Assembly: GCF_003345355.1 (NCBI RefSeq)
Contig: NZ_QQNB01000002.1
Span: forward strand, 930,001-994,000
Source of the DNA: Sphingomonas aracearum
GTDB lineage: Bacteria > Pseudomonadota > Alphaproteobacteria > Sphingomonadales > Sphingomonadaceae
Length of the DNA stretch: 64,000 bases
Reading direction: 5' to 3'
Each line of letters opens with the position of its first letter. Position 1 is the stretch's first letter. The notes beneath the pieces were generated by a model. The model was not told where the DNA came from. It worked only from the letters and a program-made list of their open reading frames with translations, and did not search any database. This document shows, in pieces, positions 18,468 to 26,815 of this stretch. The translations under genes were made by a program, and so were the position numbers.

Positions 18468-19832
18468 TCAATTGATGCCGATGATCGTCTGAAAGGTTTC
18501 GCGCGCAACCTGGATCACGCGGCTGGACGCTGAATAGGCCTGCTGGAAGCGCATGAGGTCGACCGCCTCGTTGTCGAGGTTGACGCCGGACTGGCCGTCG
18601 CGGGCAGCGACGGCGGCGTCGCGGATCGCCGATTGCGCCTCCGCCACCGATTGCCGTCCGGCCAGCGCGGCAGCGTTGGCCGCGACGAGATCGGTGACCC
18701 TGGTTTCGAACGCGCCGCTCGCACGGACGCCGGCGAGGCCGGTATCCATGTCGAGCAGGTTGCTGTTGTCGCGCGGCCCCTTGCCCATGCCGGCTGCGGC
18801 AATGCCGTTGGGATCGGTCAGCTTCAGCCGGAAGTCGGTCGCGGTGCCGCCGGGAACCAGCTCGAAGAACGGCTGCCCTGCGGCGCCGGAGACGTCCGCG
18901 CCCTGCGTCTGCACGGCGTTCACGCCGGTCATGAACCCGTCCGCCACGCCGTTCAGGTCGCGCCGGGCGTCGTGCAGCCGTGTCGCCGCCTCGCCGACCC
19001 CGGCCAGCACGCCGCCAGCGGGCTTGATAGACGTGACCTCCCCCGCTTTGTGCACGGCGAAGCTGGTGGTGCCGTCCGCCTCGCGCACATAGGTGAGGTG
19101 ACCGGCTTCCAGGCCGGCCACCATCACCGCGCCGTTGGCGCCGCCGATCTTCACCGTCGAGCGGCCCAGCGCGTCGAAGCTGGCGGACACGTCCACCAGC
19201 GCGCTCATGTCCTCCAATGCCTTGTCCCGCTGGTCGAGCAGCGACGCAGCGGCCGAGCTGCCGGACGCGGCCCGCGCCAGCCCGTCGTTGATCCTGGCCA
19301 GCTTCTGCGACAGCGCGTCCACCTGTGCGGTGGCGTCCTCGGCGGTGGCGTCGAGCTCGACGGTGAGCTGGTCCAGCGCCTTGCCGGTCGCCGAAAAGGC
19401 GTTGGCCACCGTGGTGCCGGCCTCCAGCATCGCGCTGCGCGGGGCAGACGCGGTCGGGTCGGCGGCAACGGCGGTGGCGGCGTTGAAGAACGAGGTGATG
19501 CGCGTGCCAAGCTGGTTGCCGGTCAGCGCGCCGTCGATCCGCCCCATCCAGGTGACGCTGGTGGCGGTCCTGGACAGGTCGGTGCTGGCTGCCCGCACGT
19601 CGGCCGCGCGAAACATGTCCGCCGCGCGCGCGATGCCGGAGACGACCACGCCATTGCCCGGCGTCACCGGCTTGGCGGCGAGGCCGATGCCGGTGGCGCT
19701 CACCTCCCGGGTCGTCGCGGTGCGGCGGACATAGCCTTCGGTGCCGACATTCGCGATGTTGTCGGACACGGTGGAAAGCGCAGTCTGGTATGCGCGCACG
19801 CCCGAGGCGCCGATGGAAAGGAGATCGCTCAC
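18468..19832 (-). CDS. flgK: Flagellar hook-associated protein FlgK
   Basis: The protein has 454 residues. The N terminus DLLSIGASGVRAYQTALSTVSDNIANVGTEGYVRR and the C terminus NLDNEAVDLMRFQQAYSASSRVIQVARETFQTIIGIN (as separate short motifs NLDNEAVDLMRFQQAYSAS and VARETF) are the paired rod/hook-family ends. It is HAP1, the first junction protein above the hook. Co-transcribed with flgJ (4-base overlap) and flgL. Shorter than the enterobacterial protein, with a reduced central domain. Confidence 0.95.
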   Translation of the reverse strand: MSDLLSIGASGVRAYQTALSTVSDNIANVGTEGYVRRTATTREVSATGIGLAAKPVTPGNGVVVSGIARAADMFRAADVRAASTDLSRTATSVTWMGRIDGALTGNQLGTRITSFFNAATAVAADPTASAPRSAMLEAGTTVANAFSATGKALDQLTVELDATAEDATAQVDALSQKLARINDGLARAASGSSAAASLLDQRDKALEDMSALVDVSASFDALGRSTVKIGGANGAVMVAGLEAGHLTYVREADGTTSFAVHKAGEVTSIKPAGGVLAGVGEAATRLHDARRDLNGVADGFMTGVNAVQTQGADVSGAAGQPFFELVPGGTATDFRLKLTDPNGIAAAGMGKGPRDNSNLLDMDTGLAGVRASGAFETRVTDLVAANAAALAGRQSVAEAQSAIRDAAVAARDGQSGVNLDNEAVDLMRFQQAYSASSRVIQVARETFQTIIGIN

Positions 19833-20164
19833 TTGTCGGTCGCCGCGGCCGGGTTCGGCTGCAATTCGGATTGCGATCTGGCGAGGAAGTCGGTCACCGC
19901 CTTGCCGATGCCCAGCGGCGCGTGGTCGGCCATGGCGGCGGCGACCTTGCCGTCCTGCATCTCGCGAAAGGTATCGAGTGCCTTGCTGTCGAACAGCTCG
20001 TCGCCGAGCTTCGCCTGACGCATCGACTTCAGCATCATCGACGTGAAGATCGTCTCGAACTGCTTGCCCGCCTTGGCGAGGTTCTCCTTGTTCGACAGCC
20101 GGCTGGTGTCGAGCGAAATGCCGCTGGTCGAGGCAGCGGAGGGGAGGCCCGGAACCTCGCTCAC
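19829..20164 (-). CDS. flgJ: Rod-binding protein FlgJ (N-terminal domain only)
   Basis: The protein has 111 residues. It covers only the rod-cap domain: NLAKAGKQFETIFTSMMLKSMRQAKLGDELFDSKALDTFREM. The C-terminal muramidase domain of enterobacterial FlgJ is absent, and a separate SLT-type muramidase gene lies at 29556-30413 in the same island. It should cap the growing rod in the periplasm. Both ends overlap neighbours by four bases. Confidence 0.9.
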   Translation of the reverse strand: MSEVPGLPSAASTSGISLDTSRLSNKENLAKAGKQFETIFTSMMLKSMRQAKLGDELFDSKALDTFREMQDGKVAAAMADHAPLGIGKAVTDFLARSQSELQPNPAAATDK

Positions 20165-21264
20165 AGCACGATCAGCTCGGCCTTGAGCGCGCCGGCCTCC
20201 TTCAGTGCCTCGAGGATGGCGACGAGGTCGGCGGGCGACGCGCCGATCGCGTTCACCGCCTTCACCACATCGGCCAGCTTGGGCGCGTCCGGGATCAGGA
20301 ACATGGGTCGCTTCTCCTCCTCGACCGACACGCCCGACTTGCGCTCCAGCGCGGTCCGGCCCTGGCTGAAAGGCGCGGGCTGGACCACCTGCTGGCGTTC
20401 GTCGATGCGCACGGTGAGCTTGCCGTGGGTCACCGCGGCCGGACCGACCCGAACCGCGCTGTTGATAACGACCGTTCCCGTGCGGGCATTAACAATCACT
20501 TTCGCCGGTGGCTCGGCGGAGGTGACGGACAGGTTCTCGATCTCGCTCATCAACGTGGCGCGCACGTCCGCGCCCTGCGGCGCACGCACGGCGATGGAGA
20601 CGGCGTCGATCGCCTGCGCCGTGCCCTGGCCCAGCCGGGTATTGATCGCGCTCGCGACGTTCTGCGCGGTCGTGAAATCGGCGCGGGCAAGATTGAAGGT
20701 GAGGTTGGGCGCGGTCTCGAACCCGGTCTGCACCGCGCGTTCCACGGTGGCGCCTTCGGGGATGCGGCCGGTGGAAGGCACGTTGACGACGATCTTGGAC
20801 CCGTCCGCCCCTTCCGCGCCGAGGCCGCCGACCGCAAGGTTGCCCTGCGCCATGGCATAGATCTGCCCGTCCGCGCCCTGGAGCGGGGTGAGGATCAGCG
20901 ATCCGCCCCGCAAGCTCTTGGCCTTGCCCATGGAGGCGACGGTGATGTCGAGCCGCTGGCCGGGCTTGGCGAACGGCGGCAGGTCCGCCGTCACCATCAC
21001 CACCGCGGCGTTCTTCATGCCCGGATTGGCGTTGGGCGGCAGTTGCAGGCCGAAGCGCGAGGCGACGGCCTTGAGGCTCTGCACCGTATATTCGAGATTG
21101 TCGTCCCCCGTGCCCGGCAGGCCGACGACGACGCCATAGCCTGTCAACTGGTTCGATCGGATGCCCTGGAAACCGCCCAGGTCCTTCACGCGATCGGCAT
21201 GGGCCGGCGTGGCGGCGAGCACCGCGAGGAGGAGGGCGAGCAAGGGGCGGACGAACTTGGTCAT
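20161..21264 (-). CDS. flgI: Flagellar P-ring protein FlgI
   Basis: The protein has 367 residues from the ATG at 21264 (MTKFVRPLLALLLAVLAATPAHA), which begins a clean Sec signal peptide; a longer reading frame upstream runs into a repeat and is not real. RVKDLGGFQGIRSNQLTGYGVVVGLPGTGD is the conserved FlgI start. It forms the periplasmic P ring around the rod. The 197-base gap to flgH is mostly one large palindrome. Confidence 0.96.
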   Translation of the reverse strand: MTKFVRPLLALLLAVLAATPAHADRVKDLGGFQGIRSNQLTGYGVVVGLPGTGDDNLEYTVQSLKAVASRFGLQLPPNANPGMKNAAVVMVTADLPPFAKPGQRLDITVASMGKAKSLRGGSLILTPLQGADGQIYAMAQGNLAVGGLGAEGADGSKIVVNVPSTGRIPEGATVERAVQTGFETAPNLTFNLARADFTTAQNVASAINTRLGQGTAQAIDAVSIAVRAPQGADVRATLMSEIENLSVTSAEPPAKVIVNARTGTVVINSAVRVGPAAVTHGKLTVRIDERQQVVQPAPFSQGRTALERKSGVSVEEEKRPMFLIPDAPKLADVVKAVNAIGASPADLVAILEALKEAGALKAELIVL

Positions 21265-21327
21265 GCGGTCAGACTGCCCGAACAAGGTTAAAGGGGCGTA
21301 AACCAGCAGCTGAAAGGATCTCCCAAA

Positions 21328-21443
21328 CCGTTCGTCTCGAGCAGGGATCGAGCTTGTCGAGAGCCCGTATCGAGAGACCTGCGCTACGGCCGACCTCTCG
21401 ATACGCCGTCTCGACAAGCTCGACGGCTACTCGAGGCGAACGG
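21328..21443. repeat. Long palindromic repeat between flgH and flgI
   Basis: Two arms of about 49 bases (21328-21376 and 21395-21443) are inverted copies around an 18-base loop. The core TCGAGCTTGTCGAGA is exact in both arms and the ends read CCGTTCGyCTCGAG. In RNA this would form a very long stem inside the flg message. The same CTTGTCGA and GTTCG-CTGAG words recur in the element at 23735-23844. Confidence 0.85.
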
Positions 21444-21461
21444 GGTTGGACGAGGAGCTAT

Positions 21462-22169
21462 TTAGAACGGCGAAACCACCTGGAAGAACCGGCTCAGCCA
21501 GCCCTGCCGGCCGGCGCGTGCCACGTCGCCCTTGCCGGTATAGGCGATCTGGGCATCGGCAACCCGCGTGGAGAGCACGCGATTGTTGATGTCCACGTCG
21601 GCGGTGCGCACCAGGCCCTTGATCTGCACGAACTCGTCGCCGCGGTTCAGCGTCACGCGCTTCTGTCCCTGCACCAGCATGGTGCCGTTGGGGTAGACCG
21701 CAGCCACCGTCACCGAAACCTCGCCGGACAGCGAGTTGGACTGGTCGGCCGAGCCCTGGCCGGTGAAGCCGCGATTGCCGCTGGCGCTCGCGTCCGAGTT
21801 CTTGAACAGGTTAAACGGGCCGGTGCTCGGCGGCGTCAGCCCGAAGCTGCCCGAGGAGTTGAGCTTGGAGTTCGAGCTCTTCGACGCCGAGGTCGATTCC
21901 ACCAGCACGATGGTCAGCGGATCGCCGACGCGCCGCGCGCGCTGCCCTTCGTAGAGCGCGCCATAGCCGGCATCGGCCTGGAAGATCGCGCCGTTCGCCG
22001 GGGCGGGCGCCGCGACGGGCGCGGGCATGACCGCGGTGTAGTCGGTCTTCGGCTTCTTCTTGCCGAACACGCTGGCATCCGCCGAGGACGGCAAGGCCGC
22101 CGCGAGCAGCATGGAGCCTGCGACGAAGCCGCTCATGAACGGCGCGAAGGAGGTGGTCAGATGGCGCAT
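21462..22169 (-). CDS. flgH: Flagellar L-ring protein FlgH (no lipidation cysteine)
   Basis: The protein has 235 residues from the ATG at 22169; the flgG stop overlaps it. The family blocks are present: RARRVGDPLTIVLVESTSASK, GEVSVTVAAVYPNGTMLVQGQKRVTLN (two parts) and the end RGWLSRFF-type tail. It has a signal-like N terminus ending near ALPSSADA, but no cysteine anywhere in the protein. Classical FlgH is a lipoprotein with an LxGC lipobox. It forms the outer-membrane L ring. Confidence 0.94.
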   Translation of the reverse strand: MRHLTTSFAPFMSGFVAGSMLLAAALPSSADASVFGKKKPKTDYTAVMPAPVAAPAPANGAIFQADAGYGALYEGQRARRVGDPLTIVLVESTSASKSSNSKLNSSGSFGLTPPSTGPFNLFKNSDASASGNRGFTGQGSADQSNSLSGEVSVTVAAVYPNGTMLVQGQKRVTLNRGDEFVQIKGLVRTADVDINNRVLSTRVADAQIAYTGKGDVARAGRQGWLSRFFQVVSPF

Positions 22170-22957
22170 CACAGGTTCTGGTTCACGTATTTGAGCATGT
22201 CGTCGGTGGCCGAAATCATCTTGGAATTGACCTCATAGGCGCGCTGCGTCTCGATCATGTCGACCAACTCCTCGACGACGTTGACGTTGGATGCCTCCAG
22301 CATCCCCTGCCGGATCTGCCCGCGCCCGTCCTGCCCGGCGATGCCGAGGTTCGCGGTGCCGCTGGCCGCGGTTTCGGTCAGGTAATTGTCGCCCTTCGAC
22401 AGGAGACCGGCGGCGTTGGCGAAGCTCGCCACCTGGATCTGGCCGATCTCGGTTGCTTCCGACTGGTTGGGCACCGTCGCCGAGACGGTGCCGTCATTGC
22501 CGATGGTGATCGACGTCGCGCCCTCCGGCACGGTGATGCCCGGCATCACCTGATAGCCCTCGGAGGTGACCAGCAGCCCTTCCGCAGAGCGCGAGAAGTT
22601 GCCCGCGCGGGTATAGCCGAGCTGCCCGCCCGGCAGCTGCACCTGGAAATAGCCGTCGCCGTCCAGCGCCAGGTCCAGGCTGTTGCCCGTGGTCTGCATC
22701 GCGCCCTGCGTCTCGATCCGCGCAGTGCCCTGCACCCGCACGCCGGTGCCGAGGTTCAGGCCGGTGGCGTACTTGCTCTCCGAGGTGGAGGGCGAGCCCG
22801 GCGCGGTGATCGTCTGATAGCTCAGCGTCTCGAATGCGGCGCGGTCGCGCTTGAACCCCGTGGTGTTCACGTTGGCCAGGTTGTTCGAGATCACCCGCAT
22901 GCGCGTATCCTGGGCGTCCAGCCCGGTGCGCGCGATGTGCATGGCGGCAGTGGTCAT
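22169..22957 (-). CDS. flgG: Distal rod protein FlgG
   Basis: The protein has 262 residues. N-terminal ALHIARTGL-like start (AAMHIARTGLDAQDTRMRVISNNLANVNTTGFKR, given in pieces) and C-terminal ASNVNVVEELVDMIETQRAYE with MLKYVNQNL are diagnostic. It builds the distal rod between the MS ring and hook. It sits between flgF and flgH in the operon with minimal spacing. Confidence 0.96.
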   Translation of the reverse strand: MTTAAMHIARTGLDAQDTRMRVISNNLANVNTTGFKRDRAAFETLSYQTITAPGSPSTSESKYATGLNLGTGVRVQGTARIETQGAMQTTGNSLDLALDGDGYFQVQLPGGQLGYTRAGNFSRSAEGLLVTSEGYQVMPGITVPEGATSITIGNDGTVSATVPNQSEATEIGQIQVASFANAAGLLSKGDNYLTETAASGTANLGIAGQDGRGQIRQGMLEASNVNVVEELVDMIETQRAYEVNSKMISATDDMLKYVNQNL

Positions 22958-22969
22958 GGCTTCAACTCC

Positions 22970-23713
22970 TTAGGACGGCATGCGCATCACGGATGCGCTG
23001 CTCTCGTCCATGTTCTTGGCCTCCTTCAGGAGGTTGGCCTGCACCTCATAGGCGCGCTGGTTCTCGATCATGTCGACCAGCGCCTGTGTCATGTCGACGT
23101 TGGAGCCCTCCAGCGCACCGCCGGTCACCTGCGCCTCCATGTCCTGCGGCAGCACGCCGCCGCCCTTGACGTAGAGGAGGTTGTCGAGCCCCTTGGCCGT
23201 ATCCGTCCCCTGGGTGGAGACGAGCTTGATCGTGTCGATCACCTGCGCCGCGCCATCGGTCGAGCCCTGCGGCACGATCGACACCGAACCGTCGCTGCCG
23301 ATCGACACCTTCTGGTAAGGCGGCAGGGTGATGGGCCCCCCCGAGCCCATCACCGGGTGACCGTCGCCGGTCTCCAGCACGCCAGACGCATTGACCGAAA
23401 GGTCGCCGCGCCGGGTGTACGCTTCGCTGCCGTCCGGCGCCTGCACTGCGATCCAGGCATCGCCGGTGACCGCCACGTCGAGCGGGCGGCCGGTCTGCAT
23501 CATCGCGCCGGCCTTGCGGTCCGCGTCGATCACCTGCTCGGACGCCGGCACGCGCGCCTCGAAGCCGGGCCCGGTGACCGACAGGCGATCGAACACCACG
23601 CGATCGGCGCGAAAGCCGGTCGTGTTGACGTTGGCGATGTTGTTCGCGATCGCCGCCTGCGACGCCATGTGCGCCTTGAGGCCCGATGCCGCGGTATAGA
23701 CCAGCCTGTCCAT
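22970..23713 (-). CDS. flgF: Proximal rod protein FlgF
   Basis: The protein has 247 residues. It begins MDRLVYTAASGLKAHMASQ and contains the rod-family AIANNIANVNTTGFRADR motif, with the C-terminal GSNVDMTQALVDMIENQRAYE. It is a proximal rod subunit. It is separated from flgE by 160 bases holding a palindromic repeat. Confidence 0.95.
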   Translation of the reverse strand: MDRLVYTAASGLKAHMASQAAIANNIANVNTTGFRADRVVFDRLSVTGPGFEARVPASEQVIDADRKAGAMMQTGRPLDVAVTGDAWIAVQAPDGSEAYTRRGDLSVNASGVLETGDGHPVMGSGGPITLPPYQKVSIGSDGSVSIVPQGSTDGAAQVIDTIKLVSTQGTDTAKGLDNLLYVKGGGVLPQDMEAQVTGGALEGSNVDMTQALVDMIENQRAYEVQANLLKEAKNMDESSASVMRMPS

Positions 23714-23734
23714 TGTTCTTTCCTTACCTCCCCA

Positions 23735-23844
23735 CCCCGTTCGCCCTGAGGAGAGGCTGAGCTTGTCGAAGCCTCGTCTCTAAGGGCATGTGCTTCGAAA
23801 CGGCGCTTCGCCTTCGGCTCAGCACCTCCTCAGCACGAACGGGG
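23735..23844. repeat. Palindromic repeat between flgE and flgF
   Basis: The arms CCCCGTTCGCCCTGAGGAG (23735-23753) and CTCCTCAGCACGAACGGGG (23826-23844) pair except at two positions. The interior holds GCTGAGCTTGTCGAAG and TTCGAAACGGCGCTTCG-like secondary hairpins. It belongs to the same style of element as 48727-48866, between fliQ and fliR. Confidence 0.8.
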
Positions 23845-23873
23845 CGGGTCAGGGTGTCATTTGCCCGCCAGCC

Positions 23874-25133
23874 TTAGCTGCGGATGTTGAAGATGGTCTG
23901 CGAGATCTGGCTTTGCGTATCCAGCGCCTTGGCGTTCGCCTGGAAGTTGCGCTGCGCCGCGATCAGGTTGACCAGTTCCTCGGTGATGTCGACGTTTGAT
24001 CCCTCGATCGTGCCGCTCATCAGCGCGCCATAGCCGTTCTCGCTGGCGGTGCCGTATTTCGGCGCGCCGGCGATGCCGGTCGAGGCCCAATAGCTGTTGC
24101 CCTGCTGGCGCAGGCCGGTCGGCGTGGTGAAGTTGGCCAGCGCCACCTTGCCCAGCTTCTGCGTCTCGCCGTTGGAATAGCTCGCGGTGATCAGCCCCTG
24201 CTCGTCCACCGCCAGACCCGAGAGCTGGCCGATCGACTGGCCGTTCTGCGTGCGGCTCTGCACGGAGAAGGTCGAGGTCTTCGATTGCGAGGTGGTGTAA
24301 TCCATGGTGATCGTCTGCGCGACACCGGTCGCCGCCGGCGTGAACGCGTCGAATGCGGTCGCGGCCGCGGGGGTGAGGATCTTGCCGTCCGCATCGAAAG
24401 TCATGTCGATCGCACTCGCGCCGCCGTTGGTCAGCTGCTGGTCTCCCACGAAGGAATAGACCTTCCACGCGGTCGCACCGCCGGCATCCGCCGCCGAGTT
24501 GCGAACGTAATAGTTCGTCATCGTCATCGCGTTGCCGCTGGTGTCATAGATCGTCGTGGAGGTGGCGTTGTTGTAGCTCGACGCGTTGGCGCGATTGAAC
24601 GAGACGATCGGCGTGGACGCGCTGGTCGCCAGGTTCACGCCCAGCTCCACCTTGGTCGTGGCGACCGGCATTCCGCTGGTCTCCGGGATCTGCACGTCCA
24701 CCAGGCCGTCGGCGCCGGTCGCGGTGATGTTGCCGCTGGCGTCCACCGGGAACGCCTGCAGGTAGGACCCTTGCGAGTCCACGATGTAGCGATCGGCGTT
24801 CACCACGAAGCTGCCGTTGCGGGTATAGGCGGTGGTGCCGTTGTTGCCCGCGGACTTCACCGCAAAGAAGCCGTCGCCCGACACCGCGAGGTCCAGCGCC
24901 GAGGAGGTCGTCGTCAGCGAGCCCTCGCCGAACTGCTGCACATTCTCCTTCAGCACCGCGCCCGAGCCGGTGAGGCGGCGCGGATCGGAGGTGAAGGTGG
25001 AGGCCATCACGTCGGCGAACTCCGAGCGGCTCTTCTTGAAGCCGTTGGTCGAGACGTTCGCCAGGTTGTGGCTGATCGCCGACATGTCGGTCTGCGCGAC
25101 CTGAAGACCGGAAAGCGAGGTGTAGAAGGACAT
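23874..25133 (-). CDS. flgE: Flagellar hook protein FlgE
   Basis: The protein has 419 residues. SFYTSLSGLQVAQTDMSAISHNLANVSTNGFKKSRSEF (in pieces) is the hook N terminus and VDITEELVNLIAAQRNFQANAK the C terminus. The middle, rich in Ser/Thr/Asn, is the exposed hook domain. It polymerises into the universal joint. Its length is controlled by FliK, also encoded in this window. Confidence 0.96.
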   Translation of the reverse strand: MSFYTSLSGLQVAQTDMSAISHNLANVSTNGFKKSRSEFADVMASTFTSDPRRLTGSGAVLKENVQQFGEGSLTTTSSALDLAVSGDGFFAVKSAGNNGTTAYTRNGSFVVNADRYIVDSQGSYLQAFPVDASGNITATGADGLVDVQIPETSGMPVATTKVELGVNLATSASTPIVSFNRANASSYNNATSTTIYDTSGNAMTMTNYYVRNSAADAGGATAWKVYSFVGDQQLTNGGASAIDMTFDADGKILTPAAATAFDAFTPAATGVAQTITMDYTTSQSKTSTFSVQSRTQNGQSIGQLSGLAVDEQGLITASYSNGETQKLGKVALANFTTPTGLRQQGNSYWASTGIAGAPKYGTASENGYGALMSGTIEGSNVDITEELVNLIAAQRNFQANAKALDTQSQISQTIFNIRS

Positions 25134-25157
25134 GGATGTTGCTCCTGTGGAGAGGGT

Positions 25158-25847
25158 TCAGCCGATCTGGCGGACGTCGGAGATGTTGACCGAGCCCAGG
25201 CCGGTCACGGAGAGAACGGGGCTGCCCGAAGCGGGCGCGGAAACGGATTCGACGGGTGCCCAGACGAGGCTGCGGCTGGTAACGGCGGCGCCGTCCTTCT
25301 GCGCGACGATCGAAACCTTGTACGGCCCGTCGCCGGCCGCGGTGCCGGCGTCGGTCTTGCCGTCCCAGTCGTAATTGACGGTGCCGGCAGATTGCGCGCC
25401 CAGGTCCAGCGACTTCAGCACCGAGCCGTTGGCATCGGTGATCGACACCTTCACGCTGGTGGCGGCGCCGTCGAGCTCCACCGCCCCGGCAATGCCGCCG
25501 GCGGTGCGCGGATAGGCGGTGGTGCCGGGCGTCAGCACGGTTCGGCCGACATAGGAAAGCGCGTCGGAGGCCGTCGTCGCGTTCAGCTTGGCGGCGATCG
25601 CCTGCAGCGTCGAATCCATCGAGCTGATGCCGGCGACCTGCGAGAACTGCGCCATCTGCGCGACCATCTGCGTGTTGTCGACGGGTTCGAACGGATCCTG
25701 GTTGTTCAGCTGCGCCGTCATCAGCTTCAGGAAGTCCGACTGGTCGAGGGTGGTCTTGCCCAGATTGGGGTTGGACTTGGTGCCGCTCGTCGCCGGCGTC
25801 TTGATGCCGAGATTGGACAGCGTGTCGTTGAAGGTGGTGCTGCTCAT
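25158..25847 (-). CDS. flgD: Hook cap / hook assembly protein FlgD
   Basis: The protein has 229 residues. The conserved DFLKLMTAQLNNQDPFEPVDNT motif (in two parts: DFLKLMTAQLNNQDP, PVDNTQMVAQMAQFS) is near residues 40-70, followed by a fibronectin/FLG-like region with YDWDGKTDAGTAAGDGPYKV. It caps the growing hook. Three bases separate it from flgC. Confidence 0.95.
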   Translation of the reverse strand: MSSTTFNDTLSNLGIKTPATSGTKSNPNLGKTTLDQSDFLKLMTAQLNNQDPFEPVDNTQMVAQMAQFSQVAGISSMDSTLQAIAAKLNATTASDALSYVGRTVLTPGTTAYPRTAGGIAGAVELDGAATSVKVSITDANGSVLKSLDLGAQSAGTVNYDWDGKTDAGTAAGDGPYKVSIVAQKDGAAVTSRSLVWAPVESVSAPASGSPVLSVTGLGSVNISDVRQIG

Positions 25848-25850
25848 CGC

Positions 25851-26258
25851 TTATCGGCCCATCTTGAGGGTATCGAGGATCAGCGACTTGGCGGTCTGCA
25901 TCACCTCCACGTTGTTCTGGTAGGAGCGCGCGGTCTCCATCATGTCGACCAGCTCGCGGCTCTCGTCCACGGCGGCGGTCCAAACGTTGCCGTCCTTGTC
26001 GGCGAGCGGGTTGGACGGGTCGTAGAGCTTCGACGGCTCCTCGCCGGCGGTGACGATCTTCTCCACGTTCACCGTCGCCAGCCCCGTCGCGTTGTCATAC
26101 TGCGTGCGGAATACCGGCTTCATCGTGCGATAGGCGGTGGACGCGTCGGAGGTGATCGCGTTGGCGTTGGCCAGGTTGGAGGCGGTGGTGTTCATCCGCA
26201 CCAGCTGCGCGGACATCGCGCGGCCGGAGACCTGGAAGATGGAGAGCGGGGAGCCCAT
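25851..26258 (-). CDS. flgC: Proximal rod protein FlgC
   Basis: The protein has 135 residues. It begins PLSIFQVSGRAMSAQLVRMNTTASNLANANA and ends EKIV…NNVEVMQTAKSLILDTLKMGR, both typical. It is a proximal rod subunit that works with FlgB, FlgF and FliE. It starts two bases after flgB ends. Confidence 0.95.
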   Translation of the reverse strand: MGSPLSIFQVSGRAMSAQLVRMNTTASNLANANAITSDASTAYRTMKPVFRTQYDNATGLATVNVEKIVTAGEEPSKLYDPSNPLADKDGNVWTAAVDESRELVDMMETARSYQNNVEVMQTAKSLILDTLKMGR

Positions 26259-26260
26259 GG

Positions 26261-26608
26261 CTATTCTCCCTTCAGCGCGCGGGTGATCTGCCCGATGCGG
26301 CCGTTCAGGAACGACAGGGTCGTCTGATACTGCACCGCGTTCTCGGCAAAGGCGGTCTGCTCGCTGGCGAGCTCCACCGTGTTGCCGTCGAGCGAGGGCT
26401 GGAACGGATTGCGGTACATGGTCGCGCTTCCGAGGTTCGCGCCGGTCCCCATCTGCTCGACCGAAGCGAGCGCCTTGCCGAAATCCAGGTCCCTGGCCTT
26501 GAAGCCGGGCGTGGAGGCGTTGGCGATGTTGGACGCCAGCAGCCCCATGCGCTGCGAACGCACTTCGAGCGCGGCGGCATGGACGCCGAAAAGGCTGTTG
26601 TCAGGCAC
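26261..26608 (-). CDS. flgB: Proximal rod protein FlgB
   Basis: The protein has 115 residues, with LEVRSQRMGLLASNIANASTPGFKARDLDF and the C-terminal VELASEQTAFAENAVQYQTTLSFLNGR. It is the first gene of the minus-strand flg operon. Upstream it has a canonical sigma-54 promoter and a sigma-28-type promoter, with clustered TTGCCGG enhancer-like sites between them. This is the best-equipped promoter region in the island. Confidence 0.95.
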   Translation of the reverse strand: MPDNSLFGVHAAALEVRSQRMGLLASNIANASTPGFKARDLDFGKALASVEQMGTGANLGSATMYRNPFQPSLDGNTVELASEQTAFAENAVQYQTTLSFLNGRIGQITRALKGE

Positions 26609-26644
26609 CGGGGCGATCTCCGCACATGGTCATGCGGAAGGTAC

Positions 26645-26660
26645 AGCAAGGCCCGTGCCA
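26645..26660 (-). promoter_or_regulatory. Sigma-54 promoter of the flgB operon
   Basis: On the minus strand the site reads TGGCACGGGCCTTGCT. This matches the RpoN consensus TGGCACG-N4-TTGCW at every fixed position, with the invariant GG and GC twelve bases apart. Transcription would begin near 26633, about 25 bases before the flgB ATG. Activation by the FlbD-type regulator at 36035 is inferred. Confidence 0.9.
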
Positions 26661-26702
26661 ATTTGGCCGTAGCGGGCGTTCGACGGGGGAGAAGCGGAGG
26701 AG

Positions 26703-26764
26703 CGGCAAGGATTTGCCGGTCTGCCGGCAAGGCTTGCCGGGCATGTTGCCGGTGCGGGTTGCCG
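26703..26764. promoter_or_regulatory. Cluster of TTGCCGG/CCGGCAA enhancer-like half-sites
   Basis: Six half-sites lie in 62 bases: CGGCAA at 26703, TTGCCGG at 26713, CCGGCAA at 26724, TTGCCGG at 26734 and 26746, and TTGCCG at 26759. Those at 26713 and 26724 form a perfect 18-base palindrome, TTGCCGGTCTGCCGGCAA. The cluster is 45-105 bases upstream of the flgB sigma-54 promoter and about 200 bases upstream of the motA2 one, typical for bacterial enhancers. The motif resembles Caulobacter ftr elements bound by FlbD, as I remember them. Confidence 0.7.
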
Positions 26765-26773
26765 CCAGGAGGG

Positions 26774-26800
26774 ATAACGGCTGCCGAGCGCGAACCTTTA
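26774..26800 (-). promoter_or_regulatory. Sigma-28 (FliA) promoter, second promoter of the flgB operon
   Basis: On the minus strand: TAAAGGTT, 11 bases, GCCGTTAT. This is the same architecture as the fliC, flgM and fliD promoters in this window. It would start near 26766 and read through the enhancer cluster and the sigma-54 promoter into flgB. This would let late FliA activity sustain flg operon expression. Confidence 0.72.
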
Positions 26801-26815
26801 GCCCCCTCCCAAAAT

